A stretch of 61,499 bases of DNA from CAYVQZ01 sp964453435 (GCA_964453435.1 CAYVQZ010000031.1:1-61499); one strand, 5' to 3'; shown: positions 41,974 through 50,789, counted from the first letter of the stretch. The notes: a model not told the origin generated them from the sequence alone. Translations and numbers: made by a program.

Positions 41974-42711
41974 TTAACCCTTTCCCTCGTTTCCTTCAAC
42001 TAATTCGTCAGTGACATCGTCGATGTCGTCCTCATCGTCGGGTGTGTCCTGTTTATCCTTGTTTGATCTGGCGTAGCAGGCATATTCATACTGGATGCAA
42101 CACATAAGGCGCCCGCACTGTCCCGAAATTTTGGCCGGATTCAAGGCCAGGCTCTGCTTTTTCGCCATTTTGATCGAAACCGGCGTGAACTCCCGCAAGA
42201 ATGTCGCGCAGCAGAGTGGTCTGCCGCAGCATCCCATCCCGCCGACAAGCCGCGCCTCATCGCGGACTCCTATCTGGCGCAGCTCGATTCTGGTGCGAAA
42301 GTGGTGGGCCAGGTCCTTCACCAGTTCCCGAAAATCGACCCTCGTTTCGGACCGGAAATAGAAGAGTATCTTACTCTTATCGAAAGCGACCTCGACGCCC
42401 ACGAGCTTCATGGGGAGTTCTCGCTCCTCAATCTTATTCTGGCAAATTCGGAAGGCCTCGTTCTCAAGCTGAAGGAGTTGTTCGTGGTGCTTCCTGTCTT
42501 GCGATGTCGCTTTTCGCACCACCTTGAGCAGCCCTTGCATACACTTGGGCTTAATTGTGATATGATGCGGCTCCACGACAACCTCGCCAAGTCTCAAACC
42601 CATCTCGGTCTTCACGATGCACGCATCGCCGACTTTGAGATTCAGGCCCTCCGATTGAAACGTGCAAATGCCGCCATCTTTCTTGAATCGAATCTTCCCT
42701 ATCCCAATCAT
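41974..42711 (-). CDS. ricT: PSP1-domain protein, RicT/YaaT-like
   Basis: A 245-residue protein of the PSP1/YaaT family. Conserved segments are LRLGEVV, FYFRSETRVDFRELVKDLAHHFRTRIELRQIGVRDEA, then GGMGCCGRPLCCATFL and CGRLMCCIQYEY, which supply the paired cysteines that bind [4Fe-4S] clusters in the B. subtilis complex. The C-terminus is acidic (DDEDDIDDVTDE). In B. subtilis RicT affects RNA processing and development. The role outside Firmicutes is not established. Confidence 0.88.
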   Translation of the reverse strand: MIGIGKIRFKKDGGICTFQSEGLNLKVGDACIVKTEMGLRLGEVVVEPHHITIKPKCMQGLLKVVRKATSQDRKHHEQLLQLENEAFRICQNKIEERELPMKLVGVEVAFDKSKILFYFRSETRVDFRELVKDLAHHFRTRIELRQIGVRDEARLVGGMGCCGRPLCCATFLREFTPVSIKMAKKQSLALNPAKISGQCGRLMCCIQYEYACYARSNKDKQDTPDDEDDIDDVTDELVEGNEGKG

Positions 42712-42809
42712 AATAACTACCCCACGGAACTATTCTTTATGAAACAGGCTCTGCGAATTCCGCACTTGTGCCGCAAAGCCTGATGTTCGAGCGAACCCGA
42801 AGGGCCGCG

Positions 42810-43910
42810 TCAAGCGTTTCGCAAATTCAAAAGAAGATCCAGAAAAACGCGGTCCTCCGCCACGTAATGAGAGCAGTATTCGGCCGCCCTCTCGATATTC
42901 TCCATATTTTCCAGGATAACCGGATATTTCATTGTTCCTGCGCGCTCCCGAAGCTCATCGAGACGATTCCGGTTTATCACCAGATTTTCCGCATTGGTTT
43001 CCTTCAATACCAGTATATCGCGGAAATAGGTGAGCAGTAAACCTAAACAGTCGTTCAAAAGGTCGCGGTATTGACTGCTAACAAATGATTTGCGCAAATC
43101 CGAGACGGATGCGCGTTCACTGGTGTCGGCCTGTTCCTCGACGATTGGTATTGCCCTCTCGGCACGCTCCTGCAGTTGCTCCCGCGCGTCGGCCAAGAAA
43201 GCGAGGAGCCGCTCATGTGATTGAATTTTCTCGGAGACGGTTCCGAGAGATTTCACCACGGCCATGAGGGCATCCAGGCGGGCCGGGTCGGCGAATTGCA
43301 GCCCCCGGGTTACCTGTCCGTTCGCCAGTTCCGCCGCGACAGCGGCCAGTTCTGAATCGACCCCGAATTTCGTTTCGAGGATGAACGCAACCGATTCGGC
43401 GCTGAGTCTGCCGAATTTGATCGGCTGGCATCTCGAAGCAACCGTTGGCAGTATGCCGTCAGGGCGGTCCGTAATCAACACGAACGTGGTAAGAGGCGGC
43501 GGTTCCTCCAATGTTTTGAGTAGTTTGTTCGCAGACGCCGCCCCGAGGCGGTCGGCCTCGCAGAACACAAAGACTTTTGATTTTCCCTTCAGGGGGCGCA
43601 TATATGCGAATGGGAGCAGGTCCCTGACTTGGTCCACCGTTATGGTTGAGGACCTTTTCGTGGGCATGATTGTCTGAACGTCCGGATGTTTTCCCTCCGA
43701 AATGAGGCGGCAACTGTTGCACGTTCCGCATGCGTTCCCCTCTCGGGCATGCTCGCAGTTCAGCGATTGGGCAAAGGCGATCGCCGCAAGTTTTCTGCCC
43801 ACGCCGGAGGGACCGATAAACAAATATGCGTGGGCCACGCGATTCTTTTTGATGGAAGACCGCAGCGCTCGAACCGCGGTATCCTGGTCCAATATGCTGT
43901 CAAAATTCAT
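42810..43910 (-). CDS. holB: DNA polymerase III, delta' subunit
   Basis: A 366-residue clamp-loader subunit. A degenerate P-loop GPSGVGRK, a zinc knuckle (CEHAREGNACGTCNSC), LLKTLEEPP and the SRC motif (ASRCQPIKF) supplying the arginine finger are visible. The degenerate P-loop is normal for delta', which does not hydrolyse ATP. Its ATG overlaps the tmk stop by four bases. Confidence 0.92.
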   Translation of the reverse strand: MNFDSILDQDTAVRALRSSIKKNRVAHAYLFIGPSGVGRKLAAIAFAQSLNCEHAREGNACGTCNSCRLISEGKHPDVQTIMPTKRSSTITVDQVRDLLPFAYMRPLKGKSKVFVFCEADRLGAASANKLLKTLEEPPPLTTFVLITDRPDGILPTVASRCQPIKFGRLSAESVAFILETKFGVDSELAAVAAELANGQVTRGLQFADPARLDALMAVVKSLGTVSEKIQSHERLLAFLADAREQLQERAERAIPIVEEQADTSERASVSDLRKSFVSSQYRDLLNDCLGLLLTYFRDILVLKETNAENLVINRNRLDELRERAGTMKYPVILENMENIERAAEYCSHYVAEDRVFLDLLLNLRNA

Positions 43911-44563
43911 CGGGCTTTCACCAGAAACGGCTTTACCAACGAAACAATAATTGTGTGCACTTCCTCGATTGAACCGGATACCGGAATCACCTTGATTCGG
44001 TCAGGCTCCTCGTCTGCCAATTTTAGATAGCCCTCCCGAACCCGGCGATGAAATTTTTCATGTTCCCGTTCCATCCGGTCGCCTTTCTCGCTATCGAAAA
44101 ATTCCGCCTTTGCTTTGAGCGCCCTTCTGATTCCGGTTTCGACATCGAGGTCAAGCAATATCGTCAAGTCGGGTTTCAGGTTCGATGTCGCCAGGTCGTT
44201 CAGTTCTCGGAGCGCCAACCTGTCGATGCCTCGTCCGTTACCCTGGTACGCGACGGTGGCATCGGAAAAACGGTCACACACGACCCATGTGCCGATTTCG
44301 AGGGCGGGACGTATCACCTCGGACACCAGTTGCGCGCGCGCCGCGAGAAAGAGCAACAGCTCCGTTTTCTCCGCAAGGTCTGAATGAGCGGGAGAAAGAA
44401 GGATTTCGCGAATTTTTTCGCCCACTCTTGTCCCGCCGGGCTCTCGCGTTTCCAAAACGGAGAGGCCTTGTTTTCTGAGGTATTCCGCAAGGAGTGTGGC
44501 CTGCGTGGTTTTGCCGCTCCCCTCCACCCCTTCGATGGTAATAAATTTTCCCCGTTTATCCAC
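43907..44563 (-). CDS. tmk: Thymidylate kinase
   Basis: A 218-residue kinase with P-loop IEGVEGSGKTTQ, the DRX-type segment CDRFSDATVAYQG and a LID region RALKAKAEF. It phosphorylates dTMP to dTDP. It overlaps tyrA upstream (8 bases) and holB downstream (4 bases), so the three are translationally linked. Confidence 0.95.
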   Translation of the reverse strand: MDKRGKFITIEGVEGSGKTTQATLLAEYLRKQGLSVLETREPGGTRVGEKIREILLSPAHSDLAEKTELLLFLAARAQLVSEVIRPALEIGTWVVCDRFSDATVAYQGNGRGIDRLALRELNDLATSNLKPDLTILLDLDVETGIRRALKAKAEFFDSEKGDRMEREHEKFHRRVREGYLKLADEEPDRIKVIPVSGSIEEVHTIIVSLVKPFLVKAR

Positions 44564-45425
44564 GAGACCCCTGATTGAGGGAATCCCTCACATGTTTAAT
44601 CGATGCAAAGAACTCGAACAGTTTTTCGTACTCCCCCTGGCTGAGGTAGAGATCGAATTCATCGAGGTCGTCCCGAAGAAGATGCATTGCCTCACGAATT
44701 TCATCCGCATTGGTCAGGCAAATATCGGCCCACATTTCGGGATCGCTCGATGCGATTCGGGTCGTATCAAGGAATCCTTTCCCGACAATACCGCCCTTCT
44801 CCTCGCGAAGCGTTCTGAGCCCCGCGACGAGCAGCCCGGCCACGATATGTGGCAGGTGACTCGTTCGGGCAACGATGCGGTCATGAGCCTCCGCCGTTGT
44901 CTCGATAACGTTTCCGCCAATAGTCTCCCACAGTCGCTTAACGGTCCCGGTTGCTTCCGGGTCGACCGAAGCGGAGGGGGTTACGAATATTGTCGCGCCC
45001 TCAAAAAGCTCTGCGGACGCGTGCCTGACTCCCTTCTTCTCCGATCCCGCCAAGGGGTGGCTTCCAACGAATCGCCGGCCCGCGTGCGGAAGAGCCGCCA
45101 CGTCAGCCACCACGCGGCGTTTCGTGCTGCCGACATCGGTTACGATACAGTTTTCCTCAAGGACGCTGTCCATCTCGGCGATGATGCCGGCCGCCGAACC
45201 GACGGGAGTGGAAACCACAATAAGTTCGGAACCGGCTGCGGCATCGGTAATTTCGGCAACCGCCTCATCGATGGCTCCCGCCTCGAGTCCCGCTCGGAGC
45301 GAGTCTTCGCTGCGTCCGGCGCCCACTATTTTGCCACACAGGCTTCGTTTCTTTAATGCGAGTCCGAGCGAACCGCCGAGGAGTCCGATGCCGATGAGGG
45401 CGACTTTGTTGAAAAACAAGGTCAC
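44556..45425 (-). CDS. tyrA: Prephenate/arogenate dehydrogenase
   Basis: A 289-residue NAD(P)-binding protein with VALIGIGLLGGSLGLALKKR at the N-terminus, VSTPVGSAAGI, TDVGSTKR and FVGSHPLAGSEKKG, which are TyrA signatures. It oxidatively decarboxylates prephenate (or arogenate) toward tyrosine. No ATG fits; GTG at 45425 or TTG at 45419 are the likely starts. No ACT or chorismate mutase domain is present. The gap 45426-45648 to hisA carries no gene. Confidence 0.9.
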   Translation of the reverse strand: MTLFFNKVALIGIGLLGGSLGLALKKRSLCGKIVGAGRSEDSLRAGLEAGAIDEAVAEITDAAAGSELIVVSTPVGSAAGIIAEMDSVLEENCIVTDVGSTKRRVVADVAALPHAGRRFVGSHPLAGSEKKGVRHASAELFEGATIFVTPSASVDPEATGTVKRLWETIGGNVIETTAEAHDRIVARTSHLPHIVAGLLVAGLRTLREEKGGIVGKGFLDTTRIASSDPEMWADICLTNADEIREAMHLLRDDLDEFDLYLSQGEYEKLFEFFASIKHVRDSLNQGSRG

Positions 45426-45648
45426 TATGAGTCCATCCGAATAATGGTGTTGCGAGTGGAACTGCAAATGGTTTTGACGAACCGGCTGTGGGGGAAACAG
45501 CGACGCTTTCCGGCAAACAGCGGGAGAAGGGAAGCTTGAAGGTATCCCGCGAATCGACAGTGCCCGTTTGGGGCACAATCGGCCCGATTGTCCCCCAGGA
45601 ACCGTGCAGCCGAATTGAGAATTTCAGTCGCTGGGTATTGGGATAATC

Positions 45649-46398
45649 TCACTGTTTCTCTTGTCGTCCTGAGCTGACGGCTGCTATATCGATAACTCGT
45701 CTCAAGCTGATGGTTCCTTCGTAAAGCGCCTTTCCTATTATCATACCGACAATTTTGCCGGGCGCGAGGCGAGAAATCGCGGCTACGTCGGAATGGCTGG
45801 AAATGCCTCCGGAAGCAATCACGGGCACGGAAACGTTATCGGCCATCTGTTTCAAGGCGTTCATGTTCGGGCCCGAAAGCATGCCGTCCCGCGCGATATC
45901 GGTGTAAATGATAGTCGCTGCGCCCGCGCTGACAACCGATTGGCCGAATTCCGTGGCGTCCACGTCCGTAACATCGCTCCAGCCGCTGACGGCCACCTTT
46001 CCGTTCCGCGCGTCGATTCCCACCGCGACCTTCTGTCCGAAACGTGCGCAGGCTTCCTCGAGGAAGCCGGGGGTTCGAAGCGCAGCGGTGCCGAGCACGG
46101 CCCGGTCTATCCCCATATCGAATATCCGGGAAAGGATTTCCAAGCTGCGGTTTCCGCCGCCGAACTGGATGGGGATATCCACGGCCTCTCGTATCGCCTT
46201 GAGCTGAGCGAAGTTGCGGGGTTCGCCCGCGAACGCGCCATCCAAGTCGACAACGTGAAGCCATTGAGCTCCCTGTCGTACCCAGCTGCGCGCAGTGTCG
46301 GAGGGGTCATCTGAGTATGCCTTCTCCTTATCAGGTTTTCCCTGCTCGAGCCGAACGCAACGGCCGCCCTTCAGGTCAATCGCCGGAAGAATTATCAT
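45649..46398 (-). CDS. hisA: ProFAR isomerase (HisA)
   Basis: A 249-residue TIM barrel with MIILPAIDLKGGRCVRLEQG, VDLDGAFAG, IQFGGGNRS, TDIARDGMLSGPN and VIASGGISS, which are HisA motifs. It isomerises ProFAR in histidine synthesis. The start at 46398 lies inside rplT (23-base overlap), an unusual neighbour. No other his genes are in the window. The ribosome site is weak (GGG), so it may depend on translation of rplT. Confidence 0.93.
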   Translation of the reverse strand: MIILPAIDLKGGRCVRLEQGKPDKEKAYSDDPSDTARSWVRQGAQWLHVVDLDGAFAGEPRNFAQLKAIREAVDIPIQFGGGNRSLEILSRIFDMGIDRAVLGTAALRTPGFLEEACARFGQKVAVGIDARNGKVAVSGWSDVTDVDATEFGQSVVSAGAATIIYTDIARDGMLSGPNMNALKQMADNVSVPVIASGGISSHSDVAAISRLAPGKIVGMIIGKALYEGTISLRRVIDIAAVSSGRQEKQ

Positions 46399-46756
46399 TT
46401 TTGCCCAAGTGCGCTTTGGCCACTTCCACCAATTGACTGAAAACTTCCCGGTCATTGACGGCGAGTTCCGCCAACATCTTACGGTCCACCTCGATTGAAG
46501 CTTTGTTCAATCCATCGATGAATCGATTGTATGACAAACCGTTCAAACGGGCCGCCGCGTTGATGCGCATCACCCACAGGCGACGAAAATCTCGCTTGCG
46601 GGCCCTGCGGTCACGGTACGCGAACCGAAGGCTCCGAATGACAGCCTCGTTCGCGGTGCGGAACATCTTGCTCTTGCCGCCGTAGTATCCTCTTGCCATT
46701 TTCAGCACTTTACGACGGCGGTCACGCGAAGCAGGACTGTTTCGTGTTCTTGGCAT
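46376..46756 (-). CDS. rplT: Ribosomal protein bL20
   Basis: A 126-residue basic protein with the L20 signatures VLKMARGYYGGKSKMFRTA, RDRRARKRDFRRLWVMRINAA and NRFIDGLNKASIEVDRKMLAELA. It is third in the conserved infC-rpmI-rplT operon. L20 is known to repress such operons in several bacteria by binding the leader or mRNA. Confidence 0.97.
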   Translation of the reverse strand: MPRTRNSPASRDRRRKVLKMARGYYGGKSKMFRTANEAVIRSLRFAYRDRRARKRDFRRLWVMRINAAARLNGLSYNRFIDGLNKASIEVDRKMLAELAVNDREVFSQLVEVAKAHLGKNDNSSGD

Positions 46757-46801
46757 TGTTCAGATCACTCCTTTTTGCTGATTTGAGAAAAGTGCGAGAA
46801 T

Positions 46802-46996
46802 TCAAACCGACAAGAGCCTATCAATTCTCTTTTGATCGGCCTTCGACACAATGCCGGGCTTTCGCAATTTTCGTTTTCGGGCCGCAGTCTTTTTTGTGAG
46901 AATATGGCTTTTGAACGCCCGACTCCTCTTGAACTTGCCGGTGGCGGTTCGCTTAAAGCGTTTCGCCGCTCCCCGGTTGCTTTTCATTTTCGGCAT
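46802..46996 (-). CDS. rpmI: Ribosomal protein bL35
   Basis: A 64-residue highly basic protein, MPKMKSNRGAAKRFKRTATGK at the start, matching L35. It lies 80 bases downstream of infC and 45 bases upstream of rplT. Confidence 0.96.
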   Translation of the reverse strand: MPKMKSNRGAAKRFKRTATGKFKRSRAFKSHILTKKTAARKRKLRKPGIVSKADQKRIDRLLSV

Positions 46997-47076
46997 CTCT
47001 CGTTTCCCTTTCCCAGAAATGAAAAAAAATAGTCCGCTTCTCTTTGGTATGCTAGTGAGAAAGCCTTGATTGGAAT

Positions 47077-47589
47077 TTAGTGCTTCGGCGCCAACACGAG
47101 GACCATGTTGCGACCTTCAAACTTGGGCTGCTGCTCCACCGTCGCAACATCCTGCGTGTCTTGTACCAGTTTGTCGAGCACCTTTCGGCCGAGTTCGGTG
47201 TGAGCCATCTCGCGACCGCGAAACCGCACAGTTATCTTTGCCTTGTTGCCCTCGGCCAAAAATTTCCGTATGTGCTTTAATTTGAACTGGTAATCATGCT
47301 CTTCGGTCTTCGGGCGGAACTTCATTTCCTTGACCACAATCGCATGCTGATGTTTCTTGGCCTCCTTCGCCCGCTTGCTCTGCTCATACTTGTACTTGCC
47401 GTAATCCATGATTCTGCACACGGGGGGCGAAGCATTCGGCGCAACCTCCACCAAGTCAAGGTCCTGCTCCCGCGCCAATCTCAGACCTTCCTCAGACGAT
47501 ACGATTCCTATTTGCTCTCCATCGACCCCGATCAGACGTATTGACCTGGCTCGAATCCTTTCGTTCACCCTCGTTTTTTCAACTTTTAT
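47077..47589 (-). CDS. infC: Translation initiation factor IF-3, apparent AUA start
   Basis: A 170-residue IF-3. The N-domain has VNERIRARSIRLIGVDGEQIGIVS and LDLVEVAPNASPPVCRIMDYGKYKYE. The linker is KRAKEAKKHQH, and the C-domain has VRFRGREMAHTELGRKVLDKL. No ATG/GTG/TTG fits the known N-terminus. A GGGAGGT ribosome site is followed eight bases later by ATA (47589-47587), then KVEKTRVNERI. Rare AUU/AUC/AUA starts on infC are a known basis of autoregulation by IF-3, so ATA is proposed as the start. Confidence 0.92.
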   Translation of the reverse strand: MKVEKTRVNERIRARSIRLIGVDGEQIGIVSSEEGLRLAREQDLDLVEVAPNASPPVCRIMDYGKYKYEQSKRAKEAKKHQHAIVVKEMKFRPKTEEHDYQFKLKHIRKFLAEGNKAKITVRFRGREMAHTELGRKVLDKLVQDTQDVATVEQQPKFEGRNMVLVLAPKH

Positions 47590-47620
47590 TGCGCACCACC
47601 TCCCGACAGGCCACTGAAAC

Positions 47621-47653
47621 AAAAAACAAAAAAAGATGGCAGCATGCCATCTT
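47621..47653 (-). terminator. Intrinsic terminator/attenuator in the infC leader
   Basis: On the minus strand AAGATGGCA (47653-47645) and TGCCATCTT (47641-47633) form a 9-base stem with a TGC loop, followed by a T-rich run (47634-47621). It lies within the ~200-base leader of infC, downstream of the promoter at 47793-47821 and about 30 bases before the start codon, so it should be an attenuator rather than an end terminator. Confidence 0.75.
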
Positions 47654-47792
47654 CCCACGCGCCGGAACGCGTGAGCTCGATAACCCTGTGAGCGGCCATC
47701 CCAGTGTTGGCGCAACAGGGTGAGAAGCTATGGCTTCTGCTTGTTGAATTCTCTTGTTCTCTCACCGTGTATGTCGTTTGTTGCCAGCTAGA

Positions 47793-47821
47793 ATACTAGC
47801 ATATGCCCCGGCCGGTGTCAA
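47793..47821 (-). promoter_or_regulatory. Consensus promoter of the infC-rpmI-rplT operon
   Basis: On the minus strand TTGACA (47821-47816), a 17-base spacer and TAGTAT (47798-47793). Transcription would begin near 47786, giving a leader of about 197 nucleotides before the AUA. Confidence 0.75.
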
Positions 47822-47984
47822 GCAAGATGACAGCAAGATGAACAAACACGATCAAGAAGAAAGCGGCAGGACCAAGGCGTGGCAAGCGCGGGCGCAGTAT
47901 CTGTCGCGGAGTTTCTTGACGCGGGGCTTTCCACTTCGGGGAACCGTGAGCCTGTCTCACAATTGGTCCTGAAGGTTGATCGCT

Positions 47985-48340
47985 TCGGGGACAGTGAATA
48001 TGTCCCACGTTCGGTAATCCGTGCTTCGGGGGCAGTCCGCCAATCTATCCCGCGAATGCGCGGGACTTCGCTCCGCTCAGCGATGAACAATGGGGGGATT
48101 CCGTCATTGGGTACAACCCCCTGGGCTGGCTTCTCGGCAACGTGAGCAATCGTGGGACGGATTCACAGTCCCGATTCTATCCCGCGGATTGCGCGGTCAT
48201 GCGAAACGCGTGATTCGTGAGGAATTCCGTAACTGGGCACAGTCCTCTTCGATGGGCAATTGTGGGACGGTCTCACGGTCGCCTTCGCTGGGTGACCGTG
48301 AAACACTTTCGCAGCGGCGGGACGCACTCACGTCATGGTC
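47985..48340. repeat. Dispersed intergenic repeat cluster upstream of fliQ
   Basis: The stretch 47822-48426 has no gene. It holds the richest cluster of the repeat modules: 47991-48007 is identical to 50835-50851 (17 bases), 48021-48047 matches 7837-7863 at 26/27, 48098-48111 and 48224-48237 echo 7885-7898, and 48154-48172 matches 2631-2649. Confidence 0.65.
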
Positions 48341-48426
48341 CTTTGGCGATAGCGCAACATTTATGCAAGTTTGGGCACAATAACATCCCAGGACCCAATA
48401 TTTTGTGTTGCAACGGCTCTCCTTTC

Positions 48427-48456
48427 TTGACAAGGGGCGGAATCGGATGCTATACT
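48427..48456 (+). promoter_or_regulatory. Sigma70-type promoter of the flagellar cluster
   Basis: TTGACA at 48427-48432, an 18-base spacer and TATACT at 48451-48456. It lies 93 bases before the fliQ ATG. No sigma54 -24/-12 or sigma28 promoter was recognised. Confidence 0.7.
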
Positions 48457-48548
48457 TCCATACATAAGTCACATAAAGAAAAGGGTTTTGTGTCTTTTCA
48501 ACGCGAGTTAGGTTTTTTGGCACCCGTATTTATGGCGGTAGATATGAA

Positions 48549-48818
48549 ATGACTCCACAAGGTGTAGTAGACATTGGTCGCGACGCTTTGATGGTCACCC
48601 TGTTGATCGCAGCGCCGCCCCTGTTGGCGGGACTTATCGTCGGGCTGGTTATCAGCATATTTCAGGCGGTAACCCAGATTCAGGAATTCACGCTTACATT
48701 TATCCCGAAGATATTGGCCGTATTTATCGCTACCATGATTTTTCTTCCGTGGATGCTGCAGGTTTTCCTGGGATATACGACGAATCTGTTCATACAGATT
48801 CCGATGTTTGCCAAATAG
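48549..48818 (+). CDS. fliQ: Flagellar export apparatus protein FliQ
   Basis: An 89-residue protein with two transmembrane helices (MVTLLIAAPPLLAGLIVGLVISIF and a second at 50-72) and the conserved QAVTQIQEFTLTFIPK between them. It is part of the FliPQR export gate. It is the first flagellar gene in the window; fliP is absent upstream. Confidence 0.95.
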   Translation: MTPQGVVDIGRDALMVTLLIAAPPLLAGLIVGLVISIFQAVTQIQEFTLTFIPKILAVFIATMIFLPWMLQVFLGYTTNLFIQIPMFAK

Positions 48819-48848
48819 CGGAAAAAATGCGTGGAGCTTCGGGCCTGA

Positions 48849-49628
48849 ATGGAAAACCCGGTCCTGTTTTCGTTAGCCAAGTTCGAGGTGTTTCTGCTGA
48901 TCTTCATGCGGGTCGGGGCGTTGCTTTTCGTCGCGCCGGTATTCGGTGGCAGCGTGGTCCCCACACAAACAAAACTTCTGTTTTCTCTCGTTCTCTCACT
49001 TGTGCTTCTTCCCTTGGTCTCACTCCCGAGCGAGATGCTGCCACTCGACCTCGCGCCGCTGAGTTGGCTGGCGGTGAACGAGTTACTTGTCGGGATAGTA
49101 ATGGGCGCGTCTCTTGCCTTTATCTTCGCAGCGGTTCAATATGCGGGGCAGGTCATAGACTTTCAGATGGGCTTCAGCATCGTGAACGTGATCGATCCCA
49201 CGCAGGATGTGCAGATACCGGTCATGGGCTTTTTTCATTTTCTTGTCGCCACATTGATCTTTCTGGCCATGGATGCGCACCATTGGGTCATACGCGCTCT
49301 TTTTGACAGTTTCGAGATTGTTCCGTTGCTGACGGCGGGTTTTTCGGGACTTGTCGTTGGCAACATTGCGCGAGCGTTCGGCGATCTGTTCGTGGTGGCG
49401 ATGAGGATAGCGGCCCCGGCGGTGGCTGTGCTCATGCTTTACAACGTTTCACTGGGGATCATCGCCAAAACGGTTCCCCAGATAAACTTGCTGATCGTTG
49501 GCTTCCCGGTACGGATCGCAGTCGGGATGATCGTGGTTGGGCTTTCAATGACTTTTTTCCACCCGTATTTGTCGCGCGCCTTCGATTTGATGGTGGCGAA
49601 TGTGTACTCGATAATCCGCCAGTTCTGA
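48849..49628 (+). CDS. fliR: Flagellar export apparatus protein FliR
   Basis: A 259-residue polytopic membrane protein with the FliR pattern: MRVGALLFVAPVFG, then NELLVGIVMGASLAFIFAAVQYAGQVIDFQMGFS and a C-terminal PQINLLIVGFPVRIAVGM. It forms the export gate with FliP and FliQ. It starts 30 bases after fliQ. Confidence 0.95.
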   Translation: MENPVLFSLAKFEVFLLIFMRVGALLFVAPVFGGSVVPTQTKLLFSLVLSLVLLPLVSLPSEMLPLDLAPLSWLAVNELLVGIVMGASLAFIFAAVQYAGQVIDFQMGFSIVNVIDPTQDVQIPVMGFFHFLVATLIFLAMDAHHWVIRALFDSFEIVPLLTAGFSGLVVGNIARAFGDLFVVAMRIAAPAVAVLMLYNVSLGIIAKTVPQINLLIVGFPVRIAVGMIVVGLSMTFFHPYLSRAFDLMVANVYSIIRQF

Positions 49629-49636
49629 GGTGAACC

Positions 49637-50737
49637 GTGGCTGAACCATATGTGGGCGAAAAGACCGAACCGGCAACCCCGCGAAGGCGGGAGGAGGTGA
49701 GGAAGAAGGGACAGGTTGCCAAGAGCGCCGACCTCAATTCGTCGATCGTGCTTTTGGCTTCCACGCTTACGCTGTACTTTCTCGTGCCCTCCTTAATGCG
49801 ATTGCTGACCGCCGTCACCAGGTCATACCTCGAGAACGCCGCTTCTATGGAAGTGAAAATCACCACCGCTCCGGCCCTGCTTGCGCGTATGCTGATTCAG
49901 GTCGGGGGGTTCTTTATCCCCTTCATGCTGATAATTTTTTCCACCGCCTTGCTAACCAACGTCATTCAGGTCGGGTTTAACCTGAGCGGATATCCTCTGG
50001 CGCCGCGATTGGAGAAGCTCAGTCCGGTGGCGGGATTTCGAAGGATGTTCTCGGCTCGGTCGCTGTTTGAGCTTATGAAATCGCTGTTCAAAATTGCAGT
50101 GGTCGTTACCATCGCGGTTTTCACCATCAGGAGCGAATTCGAGAAATTGCTTTCCCTGATGAACGTCGATGCATGGGAGGCGTGGGTATTCTTCGGAAAA
50201 CTCTCCTTTGTCCTCGCCCTGAGGATAGCGATTGCGTTTCTCGTGATCGGGTTGGCCGACTATGGTTTCCAGAGGTATCAATTCGAGCAGGACATCAAAA
50301 TGACGAAAGAGGAAGTGCGGCAAGAGATAAAGGACTTCGAGGGGGACCCGCAAATTCGTGCTCGTATCAGGCGCGTTCGGAGGCAGATGGCGATAAGCCG
50401 GATGATGGCCGAGGTGCCGCGGGCGCATGTGGTTGTAACCAATCCGACATTTTTGGCGGTCGCGCTTCGATATGACATGCAAGAAATGAAGGCGCCGTTG
50501 GTTGTAGCCAAGGGGGCTCGACTCATGGCGGAACGGATTCGAGAGGTGGCGGCTTCACACGGTGTCCCCATCATCGAGAACGCTCCGCTGGCGCAGATGC
50601 TGTACAAGTCGGTGGACGTCGGCGGTCAGATACCGGAACGTCTGTACCGGGCTGTGGCCGAAGTGCTGGCGTATGTGTATCAGATTGACCGGCGGAGCCG
50701 GGAACGATGGACAGCCGTGAGCGAGGCTGTCAGGTGA
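49637..50737 (+). CDS. flhB: Flagellar export switch protein FlhB (NPTF variant)
   Basis: A 366-residue protein with the N-terminal KTEPATPRRREEVRKKGQVAKS, four transmembrane helices (about 35-215) and a cytoplasmic domain. The autocleavage motif, normally NPTH, reads NPTF in VVTNPTFLAVALRYD. The cleavable Asn-Pro bond is present but the following His is Phe. FlhB switches export from rod/hook to filament substrates. The start is GTG 49637 after GAGGTG. A separate FlhB C-terminal-like protein is encoded at 60145. Confidence 0.93.
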   Translation: MAEPYVGEKTEPATPRRREEVRKKGQVAKSADLNSSIVLLASTLTLYFLVPSLMRLLTAVTRSYLENAASMEVKITTAPALLARMLIQVGGFFIPFMLIIFSTALLTNVIQVGFNLSGYPLAPRLEKLSPVAGFRRMFSARSLFELMKSLFKIAVVVTIAVFTIRSEFEKLLSLMNVDAWEAWVFFGKLSFVLALRIAIAFLVIGLADYGFQRYQFEQDIKMTKEEVRQEIKDFEGDPQIRARIRRVRRQMAISRMMAEVPRAHVVVTNPTFLAVALRYDMQEMKAPLVVAKGARLMAERIREVAASHGVPIIENAPLAQMLYKSVDVGGQIPERLYRAVAEVLAYVYQIDRRSRERWTAVSEAVR

Positions 50738-50789
50738 TGGCCGAGAGGGCGCAGTGAGTATGTGCGACAATTTCATATGCCGGTTCTCT

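Noticed and set aside
7837..48340. A CRISPR array from the repeated modules
   Set aside because: Copies are kilobases apart or irregular, differ in sequence and lack uniform spacers; no cas genes are present.
47822..48426. A fliP or remnant upstream of fliQ
   Set aside because: No frame shows FliP signatures; the stretch is made of short dispersed repeats.
48519..48540. TGGCAC upstream of fliQ as a sigma54 -24 element
   Set aside because: The matching -12 TTGC is absent at the required spacing; a good sigma70-type promoter is present at 48427-48456.
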